Notes: generated from the sequence alone by a model not told the origin. Shown: positions 17,614-27,424, counted from the first letter of the stretch. The stretch: 64,000 nt of DNA from Peteryoungia algae (GCF_030369675.1 NZ_CP128477.1:4110501-4174500); one strand, 5' to 3'. A program made the numbers and translations.

Positions 17614-19020
17614 CTATTTCACGCTGATCGTCTCGTCTCCGGTCCCGCGCCGATAGCCGGACACCGCCGAGCCGACATCGCGCGGCAGCCCGAAAAACGG
17701 CAAGACCGCGAAGATCGACAACCCCGCGACGATCGCAAAGGCAAGGTGAAAATCACCGAGCGACAGCGTTTCGCCTGTCACCCGCGTGCTTGCCTCGAGG
17801 ATCGACGCCGCCGTCGCCACGCCGAGGGCCAGACTCACCTGCTGAAGCACTGAAGTCAGCGAAGTCGCCTGCGAGGCGGCGCGATCCTCGATATCCGCGT
17901 AGCCCAGCGTGTTGACCCCGGTAAAGAAGAACGAACGGCAGAATCCGCCGACGAGCAGGACAGCCATGATCAGCAGGATCGGCGTCGCGGGTGTGAAGAA
18001 TGCGTTCGCCGCCGTCGTCAGTGACCCGAACAGACCAGCAAGGATGAGAACATTGCGAAAGCCGACGGCCGCAAAGGCGCGCCTGGCGATGAACTTGGTC
18101 GAGATTGCACCCACGGCAGCGATGAAAGTTGTCATGCCGGATTGGAAGGCCGACATGCCGAAGCCGAGTTGCAGCATCAGGGGCAAGAGGAAGGGTGTGG
18201 CACCGGCGGCAATGCGAAACAGAGTGCCGCCGACAATAGAGGCGCGAAAGCTCCTGTTGGAGAAAAGTGTCAGGTCGAGCAGCGGGGCCGGATGCCGGCG
18301 GGCGTGGATCCCATAGAGGATCATCGATAGAAGCCCGACCACCGTTGCTATCGCGCCGACCCAGATGGGCAGGGCAGGCAGGCTCATCACGGATAGCCCG
18401 AAGACGAGCCCGGATGCGGCACAAGCACTGAGCAGAAAGCCCGTCCAGTCGATTCGCGCCGTCTCGATCGGATCGATCTCTGGCAGATAGAGGCTGGACA
18501 GCCAGAGGCCCAGAACTCCGATCGGGATATTGATCAGGAAAATCCAGTGCCAGCTGAAGAAGGTGGTGATGAAGCCGCCGACCGGTGGGCCGGTGATCGG
18601 ACCGAGCAGGGCCGGAATGGTGAGCAATGCCATGGCCGAAACGAGGTCGCTTTTCTTCGTGGTTCGCAGAAGCACCAGGCGCCCGACCGGGGTCATCATT
18701 GCCCCGCCCATGCCCTGCAGGAAGCGCGCAGCGACGAAGGTGATGAGCGAATCCGAGATTGCGCAGAACAGAGACCCCAGCATGAATACGAGGATTGCTG
18801 CACGAAACACCCGCTTGGCACCGTATCGGTCCGCCATCCAGCCACTCGCCGGAATGAAGATCGCAAGCGCCACCATGTAGGAAGTAAGCGCCAGCTTCAG
18901 GGTGATCGGCCCGACGCCGAGATCGGTGGCGATCGCCGGCAGGGCCGTGGCTATGACGGTCGAATCCATCTGCTCCATGAAAAGTGCGACGGCGAGAATG
19001 AGAGGTGTGATGCGGTTCAT
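17614..19020 (-). CDS. DHA2-family major facilitator drug/proton antiporter
   Basis: About 468 residues with 14 predicted transmembrane segments. Motif A-like GWMADRYGAKRVF lies between segments 2 and 3, motif C-like LGPITGPPVGGFIT in segment 5, and FMEQMDSTVIATALPAIA is the DHA2 motif D1. Such inner-membrane pumps export drugs or dyes in exchange for protons. An ATG at 19020 with GGA upstream is preferred; ATG 19026 and GTG 19044 are possible. No regulator is adjacent, so the inducer is unknown. Confidence 0.88.
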   Translation of the reverse strand: MNRITPLILAVALFMEQMDSTVIATALPAIATDLGVGPITLKLALTSYMVALAIFIPASGWMADRYGAKRVFRAAILVFMLGSLFCAISDSLITFVAARFLQGMGGAMMTPVGRLVLLRTTKKSDLVSAMALLTIPALLGPITGPPVGGFITTFFSWHWIFLINIPIGVLGLWLSSLYLPEIDPIETARIDWTGFLLSACAASGLVFGLSVMSLPALPIWVGAIATVVGLLSMILYGIHARRHPAPLLDLTLFSNRSFRASIVGGTLFRIAAGATPFLLPLMLQLGFGMSAFQSGMTTFIAAVGAISTKFIARRAFAAVGFRNVLILAGLFGSLTTAANAFFTPATPILLIMAVLLVGGFCRSFFFTGVNTLGYADIEDRAASQATSLTSVLQQVSLALGVATAASILEASTRVTGETLSLGDFHLAFAIVAGLSIFAVLPFFGLPRDVGSAVSGYRRGTGDETISVK

Positions 19021-19255
19021 CGGCATTCCGGGGGCGGGCGGCACAGGGCGTGACGACTTCTAGCCGTTCTGCCGTTCAAGGCAACCTGGACTTGCAGTTT
19101 ATGGCGTCAAATCAAGGCGCAGGCCGCTTGTCATGTTCCATGGAAATCATGTCGCGGCATCACGATGGTGTGAGAGAGCTTTCTGCGGCTGGTCCGAAGC
19201 CTATTTGCGCTGCAGCCCGTAATACGGGCGCAGAATATTTTGCAGGGAGATTTGG

Positions 19256-20245
19256 ATGAATTCGATCAAGAGACGTACGCTTCTCGGTGGGGCCGGTGTA
19301 GCTCTGGCATCCCCGATGATCATGACCCGGGCCGCCATTGCACAGGGGACAGGCACCGAGACTTCGATGGATATCGATCATGCCATGCCGCCAGAAACCC
19401 ATCGGTTCAATGTCGGAAAATTCGAGGTGCTTGTGGTCAAGGACGGCGCCCGCGCCTCCGGCAATCCGCAGGAGACCTTCGGTACCAACCAGAGCGTGGA
19501 GACCGTCGGCGCGCTGCTGGAGGCCAACTTCCTTCCCGCCGACAACTTCGTCAACAGCTTCGCGCCGGTGCTCGTCAATACGGGATCGGATGTCATTCTC
19601 TTCGATACGGGCCTCGGTGAAGGCGGTCGTGCGAACGGTCTGGGCCGGCTTGCCGAAGGTCTGACGGCGGCCGGCTACAAGCGCGAAGACGTGACGATTG
19701 TCGTGCTGACACACATGCATGGAGACCATATCGGTGGCATGATGGAAGGCGGCCAGCCGGCCTTCCCGAATGCGCGCTACGTCACCGGCCAGGCAGAATA
19801 CGACTTCTGGGCGGATCCGGCCCGCGTCGGCACGCCGGCCGAGAACGGCCACAAGGGTGTGCTCGCCAACGTCACGCCCATGGCGGAAAAGATGACTTTT
19901 ATCGGCGATGGCGGAGAAGTCGTGTCCGGCATTACCGGCATGGCAGCCTTCGGTCACTCGCCGGGCCACATGATCTACCGTCTGGAATCGGAAGGTCGCC
20001 AGCTGGTCCTGGCGGCCGATACGGCGAACCATTTCGTTTTGTCTCTTCAGCGCCCGGATTGGGAAGTCCGCTTCGACATGGACAAGGCAGCAGCGGCCGC
20101 GACCCGCACGAAGGTCTTCGACATGCTCGCAACCGACAAGCTCGCCTTCCTCGGCTACCACATGCCGTTCCCGGCAGTCGGTTTCGTCGAGAAGATCGAC
20201 CAGGGTTATCGCTACGTTCCGAAGGCCTATCAGTTCGACATTTGA
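19256..20245 (+). CDS. Tat-exported metallo-beta-lactamase-fold hydrolase
   Basis: A 329-residue protein. Its N-terminus MNSIKRRTLLGGAGVALA is a twin-arginine signal, and the mature protein begins near residue 31. The zinc motif HMHGDH is at 153-158, with further ligands in GHSPGHM and AADTANH. The sequence style resembles the methyl-parathion-hydrolase-like and quorum-quenching-lactonase-like branch of the family. Tat export implies folding with metal in the cytoplasm and action in the periplasm. The ribosome site is CAGGGAG. Substrate unknown. Confidence 0.85.
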   Translation: MNSIKRRTLLGGAGVALASPMIMTRAAIAQGTGTETSMDIDHAMPPETHRFNVGKFEVLVVKDGARASGNPQETFGTNQSVETVGALLEANFLPADNFVNSFAPVLVNTGSDVILFDTGLGEGGRANGLGRLAEGLTAAGYKREDVTIVVLTHMHGDHIGGMMEGGQPAFPNARYVTGQAEYDFWADPARVGTPAENGHKGVLANVTPMAEKMTFIGDGGEVVSGITGMAAFGHSPGHMIYRLESEGRQLVLAADTANHFVLSLQRPDWEVRFDMDKAAAAATRTKVFDMLATDKLAFLGYHMPFPAVGFVEKIDQGYRYVPKAYQFDI

Positions 20246-20256
20246 AGATTGCCGAG

Positions 20257-20281
20257 GGGGCCGCGCCAGAATTGCGGCCCC
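20257..20281. terminator. bidirectional hairpin between convergent genes
   Basis: GGGGCCGC and GCGGCCCC form a perfect 8-base-pair stem with a 9-base loop in the 45-base gap between the metallo-hydrolase gene and the convergent ATPase zeta gene. There is no clear T-run on either side. Confidence 0.5.
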
Positions 20282-20290
20282 GTCACCGGC

Positions 20291-20602
20291 TTAGTGGCCG
20301 GCGAAAATCTCGTCGGTTGCCTGCTCGATGAAGTGATGAATACGGCTGTCGATATCGGCGTCGCTCACTGTGACGCCGGCCTGGCAAAAGTCCTGGCGCA
20401 ATTGCTCCAGGAGACGGTGCGGCTCGACCACCTGCTTGACGGCGACAGTGCCGGCATAGGCTTCGACATCGTCGAGGCCCATCGTATAGGCGGCCCAGCG
20501 GCCGGCCATCTTGCTGCCGCGCATACGGGCTTTGAACTGGATTTCTGCCTGGCGGGCGAAGTGGTTCTCGAGTGCCTGGGCGCGCTGCTTCAATGCGGTC
20601 AT
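20291..20602 (-). CDS. F1Fo-ATP synthase inhibitory zeta subunit (DUF1476)
   Basis: A 103-residue protein matching the alphaproteobacterial ATPase zeta subunit: ALENHFARQAEIQFKARM, then GRWAAYTMGL and a helical C-terminus. In Paracoccus the N-terminal helix inserts into F1 and blocks ATP hydrolysis while allowing synthesis. Length and the HFA-x-AE-x-xFKA pattern fit. The gene stands alone, divergent from guaB. The ribosome site is GGGGACC. Confidence 0.85.
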   Translation of the reverse strand: MTALKQRAQALENHFARQAEIQFKARMRGSKMAGRWAAYTMGLDDVEAYAGTVAVKQVVEPHRLLEQLRQDFCQAGVTVSDADIDSRIHHFIEQATDEIFAGH

Positions 20603-20907
20603 GGACGGTCCCCTTCGTCTTCTTGTTTGTTGTTGGTGCCCCCAGCCCCTGAGAGCACCTCCCTTATATAAGCGAGGCCTTCAAGGACCGTGTAGCCGCT
20701 GCTTAAAATTCTAATGATTGTCGATTTTTCTGTATGGGCCTTGCGGCAAGTCGGGGAGAGGGGAACCGTCGGGCGTTTTGCTATTCCCTTCCTGTCATGA
20801 ACGTGTTACCAGCCCTCGCCAACTTCCAAGCATTTCATGCAGAAGCGACCGAACGGGGATTCCCGTTTTCCGGGCGGATTCTGCCTATTCAAACGAAGGA
20901 ATTGGCA
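20603..20907. other. divergent promoter region between the zeta-subunit gene and guaB
   Basis: About 305 bases. The frame upstream of guaB stays open but encodes nothing resembling IMP dehydrogenase. The central part (around 20690-20730) is AT-rich and is the likely divergent promoter. I see no riboswitch-like architecture. Confidence 0.5.
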
Positions 20908-22398
20908 ATGGCACGCATCGTAATGTCGGCAACCGGCGCAGAAGCGCTCACTTTTGACGACGTCCTCCTGCAGCCGGGGCACTCTGAAGTGATGCCGGGG
21001 CAGACCAATATCGCGACGCGGATTGCCCGGGACATCGATCTTTCGTTGCCGATTCTCTCCTCCGCCATGGATACGGTCACCGAAAGCCGTCTTGCGATCG
21101 CCATGGCCCAGGCCGGCGGCATCGGCGTGATCCACCGCAACCTGACCCCCATCGAGCAGGCCGAAGAAGTTCGCCAGGTGAAGAAGTTCGAAAGCGGCAT
21201 GGTGGTCAACCCGGTGACCATCGGTCCCGAGGCGACACTGGCCGAAGCGAAGGCGCTGATGAACGCGCATGGCATTTCGGGCATTCCGGTCGTTGAGGGC
21301 GCAAGTCGCCCCGGCCGCCTCGTCGGCATCCTGACGAACCGCGACGTGCGTTTTGCCTCTGATCCGAGCCAGAAGATCTACGAACTGATGACCCACGAAA
21401 ACCTCGTGACGGTCAAGGATGGTGTCGACCAGCAGGAAGCCAAGCGTCTCCTGCATTCGCACCGTATCGAGAAGCTTCTGGTGGTCGACAATGAGGGCCG
21501 TTGCGTCGGCCTGATCACCGTCAAGGACATCGAGAAGTCTCAGCTCAACCCGCATGCCGCCAAGGACGCCCAGGGCCGTCTGCGTGTCGCCGCCGCCATC
21601 TCCACCGGTGACGACGGCGTGGAGCGCGCCGAGCGTCTGATTGACGCCGGCTGCGACGTCATCGTCGTCGATACCGCCCACGGCCACAGCCAGAAGGTGC
21701 TGGATGCCGTCGCACATGTGAAGAAGATGTCGAACGCGATCCGCATCATCGCCGGCAACGTCGCCACGAGCGAGGGCACACGCGCCCTGATCGACGCTGG
21801 TGCGGATTGCATCAAGGTCGGCATCGGTCCGGGCTCGATCTGCACCACCCGCGTCGTGGCCGGCGTCGGCGTTCCCCAGCTTGCAGCCGTCATGGCCGCT
21901 GTCGAGGAAGGCAACAAGCACGACATTCCCGTCATCGCCGATGGTGGCCTGAAGTTCTCGGGCGACGTCGCCAAGGCGATTGCAGCCGGCGCATCGGCCG
22001 TCATGGTCGGCTCGCTGCTTGCCGGCACGGACGAAAGCCCGGGCGAGGTCTATCTCTACCAGGGGCGCTCCTTCAAGGCCTATCGCGGCATGGGCTCCGT
22101 CGGTGCCATGGCCCGCGGCTCGGCCGATCGCTACTTCCAGGCAGAGGTGCGCGATACGCTGAAGCTCGTGCCTGAGGGCATCGAAGGCCAGGTGCCTTAC
22201 AAGGGGCCGGTCTCGGCGGTGCTGCATCAGCTCGCCGGTGGCCTGAAGGCTGCCATGGGTTATGTCGGCGGCAAGGACATCAAGGACTTCCAGGAAAAGG
22301 CGACCTTCGTGCGCATCTCCGGTGCCGGCCTGCGTGAAAGCCATCCGCATGGGGTCACCATCACCCGCGAAAGCCCGAACTATCCGGGCGCTGCATGA
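20908..22398 (+). CDS. guaB: IMP dehydrogenase
   Basis: A 496-residue enzyme oxidising IMP to XMP with NAD+, the first committed step of GMP synthesis. The TIM barrel is split by a pair of CBS domains (about residues 95-215). The active-site loop [13 protein letters not shown] carries the catalytic Cys. The flap is in [20 protein letters not shown], and the potassium/IMP loops lie in DGGLKFSGD. The ATG at 20908 with AAGGAA upstream is the family start. The 3' end overlaps the next membrane-protein gene by 4 bases. Confidence 0.97.
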   Translation: MARIVMSATGAEALTFDDVLLQPGHSEVMPGQTNIATRIARDIDLSLPILSSAMDTVTESRLAIAMAQAGGIGVIHRNLTPIEQAEEVRQVKKFESGMVVNPVTIGPEATLAEAKALMNAHGISGIPVVEGASRPGRLVGILTNRDVRFASDPSQKIYELMTHENLVTVKDGVDQQEAKRLLHSHRIEKLLVVDNEGRCVGLITVKDIEKSQLNPHAAKDAQGRLRVAAAISTGDDGVERAERLIDAGCDVIVVDTAHGHSQKVLDAVAHVKKMSNAIRIIAGNVATSEGTRALIDAGADCIKVGIGPGSICTTRVVAGVGVPQLAAVMAAVEEGNKHDIPVIADGGLKFSGDVAKAIAAGASAVMVGSLLAGTDESPGEVYLYQGRSFKAYRGMGSVGAMARGSADRYFQAEVRDTLKLVPEGIEGQVPYKGPVSAVLHQLAGGLKAAMGYVGGKDIKDFQEKATFVRISGAGLRESHPHGVTITRESPNYPGAA

Positions 22399-22961
22399 TC
22401 CTGGGGCGATTGCCCGGACCACGTCAGGCGCCGCTCCTCTGGGCGAGCGGCGTCCTGTCGGCTGCGCTGCTCGCCTGGATGAACCTCGGCTTTGCGTCTC
22501 GGTTCACTGAACTGACCGGCGTAAGGACGATGCCCGACCTCGATATCGAAAGCACGGGGGAGGCTCTGCTCGCCCTCAAGGCCGTGCTGGAGACCAGGCC
22601 AGACGCGGCAGAGCTTCTTCGGGCCGTGCATCTCGGGCCGGATCTCGTCCTCCCGGCGGTCCTCGGCCTCTTTCTCGTCCTGCTGATGTGTCGGGTCGCT
22701 CCCGGTGCCGGTCTCTACGGTCGCCCCGCCGAGCGCTTGCTGCCCGCACTGCTTTCCCTGCCGATCGTTTATGGCTTGGTCGATTATGCAGAGAACATCG
22801 TCAGCCTCATGCTCTTTCCGCCATCCACACAACTGCCGGAAACAGCGACCCTGCTGGCAGAGGCCCTGGCCTGGCTGACGCGCTTGAAGTTTGCCGCCTT
22901 GGTTGTCTCAGGCATTCTGGTGCTGCGCCTCGCCTTCGGCCCAAAACATCACCACGAATGA
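22395..22961 (+). CDS. four-helix membrane protein of unknown function, coupled to guaB
   Basis: A 188-residue integral membrane protein with about four hydrophobic segments (around residues 13-32, 83-101, 115-135 and 164-182) and a loop after the first segment. No family recognised with confidence. The ATG overlaps the guaB stop (ATGA), so translation is coupled. Confidence 0.72.
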   Translation: MILGRLPGPRQAPLLWASGVLSAALLAWMNLGFASRFTELTGVRTMPDLDIESTGEALLALKAVLETRPDAAELLRAVHLGPDLVLPAVLGLFLVLLMCRVAPGAGLYGRPAERLLPALLSLPIVYGLVDYAENIVSLMLFPPSTQLPETATLLAEALAWLTRLKFAALVVSGILVLRLAFGPKHHHE

Positions 22962-22983
22962 GCTTTAAGGAAGCGCGCGTCGA

Positions 22984-23397
22984 ATGACCGGATTTGAAAT
23001 GTTCTGGCCCCTCCTGGCCCATGCCTTCCTTGTCTTCGGCCTCTATGCCCTCCTGGTGGTCCGACGCGCTGCCGTCGTCAGGGCCGGCAAGGTTGAGCGT
23101 ATCGCCTTTCGCGAAAACCTCGCCGAGCCGGAGGAGAGCCGGGTGGTCAACAGGGCAATTGCCAACCAGTTCGAACTGCCTGTCTTATTCTACGCCGTCT
23201 CCGTCCTGCTGTTCATGACCGAGGCAGACAATCTTGCTGCCGTGGTGCTTGCCTGGATCTTCGTCTTGGCTCGCTACGTCCAGGCGGCCATGCAGGTGAT
23301 CGGCAACCTGCCGCTTCGTCGTCTGTCCTTCATGCTGGGCTTCGTGGCGCTTTTCCTGATGTGGATGTGGCTCGCCACCTGGATGGCGACCAGCTGA
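22984..23397 (+). CDS. MAPEG-family membrane protein
   Basis: A 137-residue protein with four predicted transmembrane helices and the MAPEG pattern RVVNRAIANQFELPVLFY in the second-helix region and ARYVQAAMQVIGNLPLRRLSF. The eukaryotic MAPEG family (microsomal glutathione transferases, leukotriene synthase) conjugates glutathione to lipophilic compounds. Bacterial members are poorly characterised. It lies 22 bases after the guaB-linked membrane gene, probably in the same transcript. Confidence 0.82.
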   Translation: MTGFEMFWPLLAHAFLVFGLYALLVVRRAAVVRAGKVERIAFRENLAEPEESRVVNRAIANQFELPVLFYAVSVLLFMTEADNLAAVVLAWIFVLARYVQAAMQVIGNLPLRRLSFMLGFVALFLMWMWLATWMATS

Positions 23398-23481
23398 CGC
23401 CTTCACGGCAACGTGTGTGGGCGGAAGGAAACATGGCGCTATCTTTCGGAGGCATCCAGTCCGTCCCGCGAGGAGAGTGCC

Positions 23482-24357
23482 ATGTCAAAGCCCGAAATCA
23501 CCCAGGCCATGATCGATGCCTATGATGAATACACCCACCTGAGCCTCGACCGCCGAGGCTTCATGCAGAAGCTGACGGCGCTTGCAGGCTCCGGCGCCGC
23601 CGCCGCCGCGGTGATGCCAATGCTGGCCGCCAGCAAGGCGAGTGCTGCCATGGTCGAAGAGACCGACGCCCGTCTCGACGTCGCCGACGTGACCTATCCG
23701 GGTGCAGCAGGTGAAATGAAGGGTTACCTCGCGATCCCGAAGGACGCGGCGGACAAGCTGCCGGCCGTGATCGTCATTCACGAGAACCGTGGGCTCAATC
23801 CGCATATCCGCGACGTGGCCCGGCGCATGGCACTCGAAGGTTTTGTCGCACTCGCCCCCGATTTCCTGTCGCCCAATGGCGGAACGCCGGCCAATGAAGA
23901 TGAAGCCCGGGCGATGTTCCAGTCCCTCGACATGGACGGTGCCACAGCCAATGGCGAGGCGACACGCGCGTTCCTGTCAGGCCACGAAAAGACCAACGGC
24001 AAGGTTGGCGCGATCGGTTTCTGCTGGGGCGGTGGCATGGTCAACCGCATGGCGGTCGCCTCTCCGGAACTCGGCGCAGGCGTCGCCTATTACGGCTCGC
24101 AGGCCCCGGCCGATCAGGTGCCGTCGATCGAGGCGCCGCTGATGCTGCACTATGCAAGCCTTGACGAGCGCATCAATGCCGGCATCGACGCCTACAAGGC
24201 AGCCCTCGATGCCAACGGCAAGACCTACGAACTGCACATGTATGATGGCGTGAACCACGCCTTCAACAACGATACCTCGGCGGCGCGCTACGACAAGGCT
24301 GCCGCCGATCTCGCCTGGTCCCGCACGATCGAGTTCTTGAAGAAGAACCTGGCCTGA
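23482..24357 (+). CDS. dienelactone hydrolase family protein, probably exported
   Basis: A 291-residue alpha/beta hydrolase. The triad is Cys181 in GFCWGGG, Asp228 in ASLDERIN and His259 in GVNHAF; Glu101 in HENRG matches the glutamate that positions the cysteine in dienelactone hydrolases. Residues 24-56 (RRGFMQKLTALAGSGAAAAA...KASAA) look like a Tat signal after an unusual 23-residue leader, as in other rhizobial copies of this family. AGGAGAG precedes the ATG. Substrate unknown; a carboxymethylenebutenolidase role is only a family label. Confidence 0.85.
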   Translation: MSKPEITQAMIDAYDEYTHLSLDRRGFMQKLTALAGSGAAAAAVMPMLAASKASAAMVEETDARLDVADVTYPGAAGEMKGYLAIPKDAADKLPAVIVIHENRGLNPHIRDVARRMALEGFVALAPDFLSPNGGTPANEDEARAMFQSLDMDGATANGEATRAFLSGHEKTNGKVGAIGFCWGGGMVNRMAVASPELGAGVAYYGSQAPADQVPSIEAPLMLHYASLDERINAGIDAYKAALDANGKTYELHMYDGVNHAFNNDTSAARYDKAAADLAWSRTIEFLKKNLA

Positions 24358-24366
24358 ACCGACATC

Positions 24367-24398
24367 TGCCGGGAGAGCCCTGAAGGGTTCCCCCGGCA
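24367..24398 (+). terminator. stem-loop after the dienelactone hydrolase gene
   Basis: TGCCGGG and CCCGGCA form the outer stem, with an inner GAGCCC/GGGTTC stem. It starts 10 bases after the stop codon and has a weak T-tail. Probably an intrinsic terminator of modest strength. Confidence 0.5.
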
Positions 24399-24428
24399 TT
24401 GTGAAGTTTCGATGAAATCGCCGATAGT

Positions 24429-24442
24429 TTGATACCGATCAA
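24429..24442. promoter_or_regulatory. perfect FNR/FixK box upstream of adhP
   Basis: TTGATACCGATCAA matches the FNR/FixK/FnrL consensus TTGAT-N4-ATCAA exactly. It is 95 bases before the adhP start, suiting an activator-dependent promoter. It predicts microaerobic or anaerobic induction of the dehydrogenase. Confidence 0.75.
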
Positions 24443-24536
24443 TCGCCCACATCCCCAGCGCGCATAAGGTCTGGTCATGCCCGCCCTGCAAGTCCAGTTG
24501 GCGGGGGTCCAGTTCGAAGAACGATGGGAGTTTGAT

Positions 24537-25565
24537 ATGGCATCGATGATGAAAGCCGCCGTGGTGCGGGAATTCGGCAAGCCCTTGACGATCGAGGAAT
24601 GGCCGATCCCGGAACCCGGCCCTGGTCAGATCGTCGTCAAGTATGAGGCGACCGGCGTCTGCCACACCGACCTCCACGCCGCCAGTGGCGATTGGCCGGT
24701 CAAGCCCAGTCCACCTTTCATTCCGGGCCATGAGGGCGTGGGTTACGTCGCAAAGCTCGGTGCGGGCGTATCCCGCATCAAGGAAGGTGATCGTGTCGGC
24801 GTGCCGTGGCTGCACACCGCCTGTGGTTGCTGCTCGCCGTGCCGCACTGGCTGGGAAACGCTTTGCGGCAGCCAGCAGAACACCGGCTATTCGGTCAACG
24901 GCACCTTTGCCCAATATGGCCTCGCCGATCCCGACTATGTCGGCCGCCTGCCGGACAATCTGGAATTCGGCCCGGCAGCACCGGTGCTCTGCGCTGGCGT
25001 GACCGTCTACAAGGGGCTGAAGGAAGCCGAGGTGAAGCCCGGTGAATGGGTGGTCATCTCCGGCATCGGCGGCCTCGGCCACATGGCCGTGCAATACGCC
25101 AAGGCCATGGGTATGCATGTGGTCGCCGCCGACATATTCGACGACAAGCTGAAGCTCGCCAAGGACCTGGGCGCCGATGTGGTCGTCAACGGCAAGGATG
25201 CCGATGCGATCGCGCAGGTGCAAAAGGCAACAGGCGGCGTTCACGGCGCGCTGGTCACGGCCGTGTCACCGAAGGCAATGGAGCAGGCCTACGGCTTCCT
25301 GCGTTCCAAGGGCACGATGGCGCTGGTTGGCCTTCCGCCGGGCTTCATCTCGCTACCGGTTTTCGAGACCGTCCTGAAGCGTATCACCGTGCGTGGCTCG
25401 ATCGTCGGAACGCGCCAAGACCTTGAGGAAAGCCTGGAATTTGCCGGCGAGGGCAAGGTCGCATCGCATTTCAGCTGGGACAAGCTGGAGAACATCAACA
25501 CCATCTTCGACCGCATGAAAGAAGGCAAGATTGACGGCCGCATCGTGCTTGATCTCGCAACCTGA
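24537..25565 (+). CDS. adhP: zinc-dependent alcohol dehydrogenase AdhP-like
   Basis: A 342-residue medium-chain dehydrogenase interconverting primary alcohols (ethanol) and aldehydes with NAD(H). Catalytic zinc ligands lie in GVCHTDLHA and PGHEGVG. Structural zinc cysteines lie in CGCCSPCRTGWETLC. The Rossmann fingerprint is ISGIGGLGHMAVQYA. Length and motifs match AdhP/AdhA. ATG at 24537 with GGGAG upstream. The perfect FNR box before it and a terminator right after it make a stand-alone, oxygen-responsive transcription unit. Confidence 0.92.
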   Translation: MASMMKAAVVREFGKPLTIEEWPIPEPGPGQIVVKYEATGVCHTDLHAASGDWPVKPSPPFIPGHEGVGYVAKLGAGVSRIKEGDRVGVPWLHTACGCCSPCRTGWETLCGSQQNTGYSVNGTFAQYGLADPDYVGRLPDNLEFGPAAPVLCAGVTVYKGLKEAEVKPGEWVVISGIGGLGHMAVQYAKAMGMHVVAADIFDDKLKLAKDLGADVVVNGKDADAIAQVQKATGGVHGALVTAVSPKAMEQAYGFLRSKGTMALVGLPPGFISLPVFETVLKRITVRGSIVGTRQDLEESLEFAGEGKVASHFSWDKLENINTIFDRMKEGKIDGRIVLDLAT

Positions 25566-25584
25566 TCTGAGCTTCCAGACAGGC

Positions 25585-25614
25585 AAAACGGCGCGGCAGG
25601 ACCGCGCCGTTTTT
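25585..25614 (+). terminator. rho-independent terminator of adhP
   Basis: AAAACGGCGCGG pairs with CCGCGCCGTTTTT around a short CAGGA loop; the A-run before and T-run after make it usable on both strands. It also serves the convergent secreted-protein gene. Confidence 0.85.
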
Positions 25615-25640
25615 GATTGTTGAATGTTCGTGCCCGTGGC

Positions 25641-26096
25641 TTATTCCACCCCCTGGATGGCGATGATCTGGGCTTCCACCTCGGCGCAGCCGTCATCAAG
25701 GCAAACGGCACTCATCCAGACTTCGCCATTGCCGAACATCACGCCGTCGCTGTTGACGAAGAGACTGCCATAGTCCTGGTTGACGATCACTTCGACAATA
25801 TCCGGGGTGAAGATGTCGCTGTAATACTCCTCGAGATCCTCCGCCTGTCGGAGCGTCTTGCGCATGCCATTGATGGAGACGGTGATCGGATAGGAGATGA
25901 AGGCGGACACCGCGATGGAATCCTCGTCGGCAACGCGCCGTTGCAGGTCGGCAATCGTGCTCCGGAAGGTCCGGGGATCACCGAGCAAGGCTTCGATCTG
26001 CTGGTCGACCTCCGCCTCGTCGGCATAACCGGGCGTGGACAGGAAAAGGGTTGCACCGACCAGAAGGGCGGCAAGGGTGGAAAGGGATTGGGTCAT
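25641..26096 (-). CDS. secreted hypothetical protein
   Basis: A 151-residue protein with a Sec signal peptide (MTQSLSTLAALLVGATLFLSTPGYA, cleavage near 25). The mature part is acidic, with two cysteines in AVCLDDGCAEVE near the C-terminus that could form a disulfide. Rhizobial proteins of this kind look like small cystatin/NTF2-like periplasmic domains, but I cannot name a family. It stands alone, convergent with adhP. Confidence 0.7.
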   Translation of the reverse strand: MTQSLSTLAALLVGATLFLSTPGYADEAEVDQQIEALLGDPRTFRSTIADLQRRVADEDSIAVSAFISYPITVSINGMRKTLRQAEDLEEYYSDIFTPDIVEVIVNQDYGSLFVNSDGVMFGNGEVWMSAVCLDDGCAEVEAQIIAIQGVE

Positions 26097-26284
26097 CGGC
26101 TGTCCTCGTCTCCGGATGGGCTGACTCCTTCATAGTCCGGAAACGCAGGTGCGCATCGCATTTCTTTTGGGTCGAATGCCGAGGAAACGCTGCGACAGGG
26201 AAGACCGCGTGAGGTCGCCCCCCACTGGCATTGAGCCCGCAACAGCCCTATCTTTGTGCGGCGCAGCAATAACCGGGCAGGCGA

Positions 26285-27424
26285 ATGGCAGAAACAGGCA
26301 TCAATACAGGCACAGATCGCATCTTCGTGTTCCAGGGCGGCGGGGCACTCGGGGCCTATCAGGCAGGCGCCTATGAAGCCCTGCATGAAAACGAGGTGGA
26401 GCCGGACTGGCTGGCGGGCATATCCATCGGTGCGATCAATGCAGCAATCATTGCGGGAAGCCCCCGCGAGCGACGGATCGCCAACCTGCGCGACTTCTGG
26501 CAGACCGTGTCATCCGGTCTCGACTTCGGCTGGGCGACCGGAGACAACAGGCTGAGGCGCGTCCAGAACGATGCCGCAGCGCTTGCCGCGACGGCCTTCG
26601 GCATCCCCGGCTTCTTTTCTCCCCGCCTTCCGACACCGCAACAGATTTTTGGCAATCCGGACATGCGTGTCAGCGCCTATGACACCGAGCCGCTGGTGAA
26701 GACCCTCGACAGGCTGGTCGATTTCGAACTGCTCAACGATTGCCAGACCCGTCTCAGCCTCGGTGCCGTCGAGATCCGCTCCGGAAATTTTGCCTATTTC
26801 GACAACCGCACGACAAAGCTCGATGCGCGTCATGTCGCAGCATCCGGCGCCCTGCCGCCCGGCTTTCCGCCAATCGAGATCGATGGCCGCCATTACTGGG
26901 ACGGGGGGCTCGTGTCGAACACGCCGCTGCAGCATGTGCTCAACGTCAACGATGCCTCGCGCGATCTGGAGATCTTCCAGGTCGATCTCTTCAACGCCCG
27001 AGGCGACATGCCTCGCGACCAGTTCGAGGTGGAAAGCCGGATCAAGGAAATCCGCTACTCGAGCCGGACCCGCATGAACACGGATGATTTCGCGAGGCGC
27101 CAGATCGTCCGCCGCGCTGCCAAACGCCTGTTGGAAAGACTGCCGCCGGAGTTCCAGGACGATGAGGACGCAAGGATCTTGCGCTCCATCGGCTACGAAT
27201 ATGACGTGACGATTGTACATCTCATCCATCGCCGTGCCTCGCATGCCACCCATGCCATGGACGTGGATTTCTCCCGTCTTTCGATCGAGGATCACTGGAA
27301 GGCGGGATATGACGACGCGGCTTATACTCTGAAGCATCCGACGTGGCGTGATCGGGGGCGCCCGAAGGACGGCATCCAGACCTTCGACCTGGCCCGCGAG
27401 CGGCATCTGCAGGACGGCAGCTGA
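26285..27424 (+). CDS. patatin-like phospholipase with DUF3734 C-terminus
   Basis: A 379-residue patatin-fold acyl hydrolase. The oxyanion hole is FQGGGALGAYQ (residues 16-26), the nucleophile is Ser47 in GISIG, and the catalytic Asp is in YWDGGLVSNTP. A DUF3734-type C-terminus (SIEDHWKAGYDDAAYTL) follows. Such proteins hydrolyse acyl ester bonds of phospholipids or stored polyesters; in rhizobia they often sit beside hydroxybutyrate dehydrogenase genes, which are absent here. Cytoplasmic, no signal peptide. Confidence 0.88.
   Translation: MAETGINTGTDRIFVFQGGGALGAYQAGAYEALHENEVEPDWLAGISIGAINAAIIAGSPRERRIANLRDFWQTVSSGLDFGWATGDNRLRRVQNDAAALAATAFGIPGFFSPRLPTPQQIFGNPDMRVSAYDTEPLVKTLDRLVDFELLNDCQTRLSLGAVEIRSGNFAYFDNRTTKLDARHVAASGALPPGFPPIEIDGRHYWDGGLVSNTPLQHVLNVNDASRDLEIFQVDLFNARGDMPRDQFEVESRIKEIRYSSRTRMNTDDFARRQIVRRAAKRLLERLPPEFQDDEDARILRSIGYEYDVTIVHLIHRRASHATHAMDVDFSRLSIEDHWKAGYDDAAYTLKHPTWRDRGRPKDGIQTFDLARERHLQDGS

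Noticed and set aside
20806..22422. A 538-residue minus-strand frame opposite guaB
   Set aside because: Shadow of IMP dehydrogenase in high-GC sequence.
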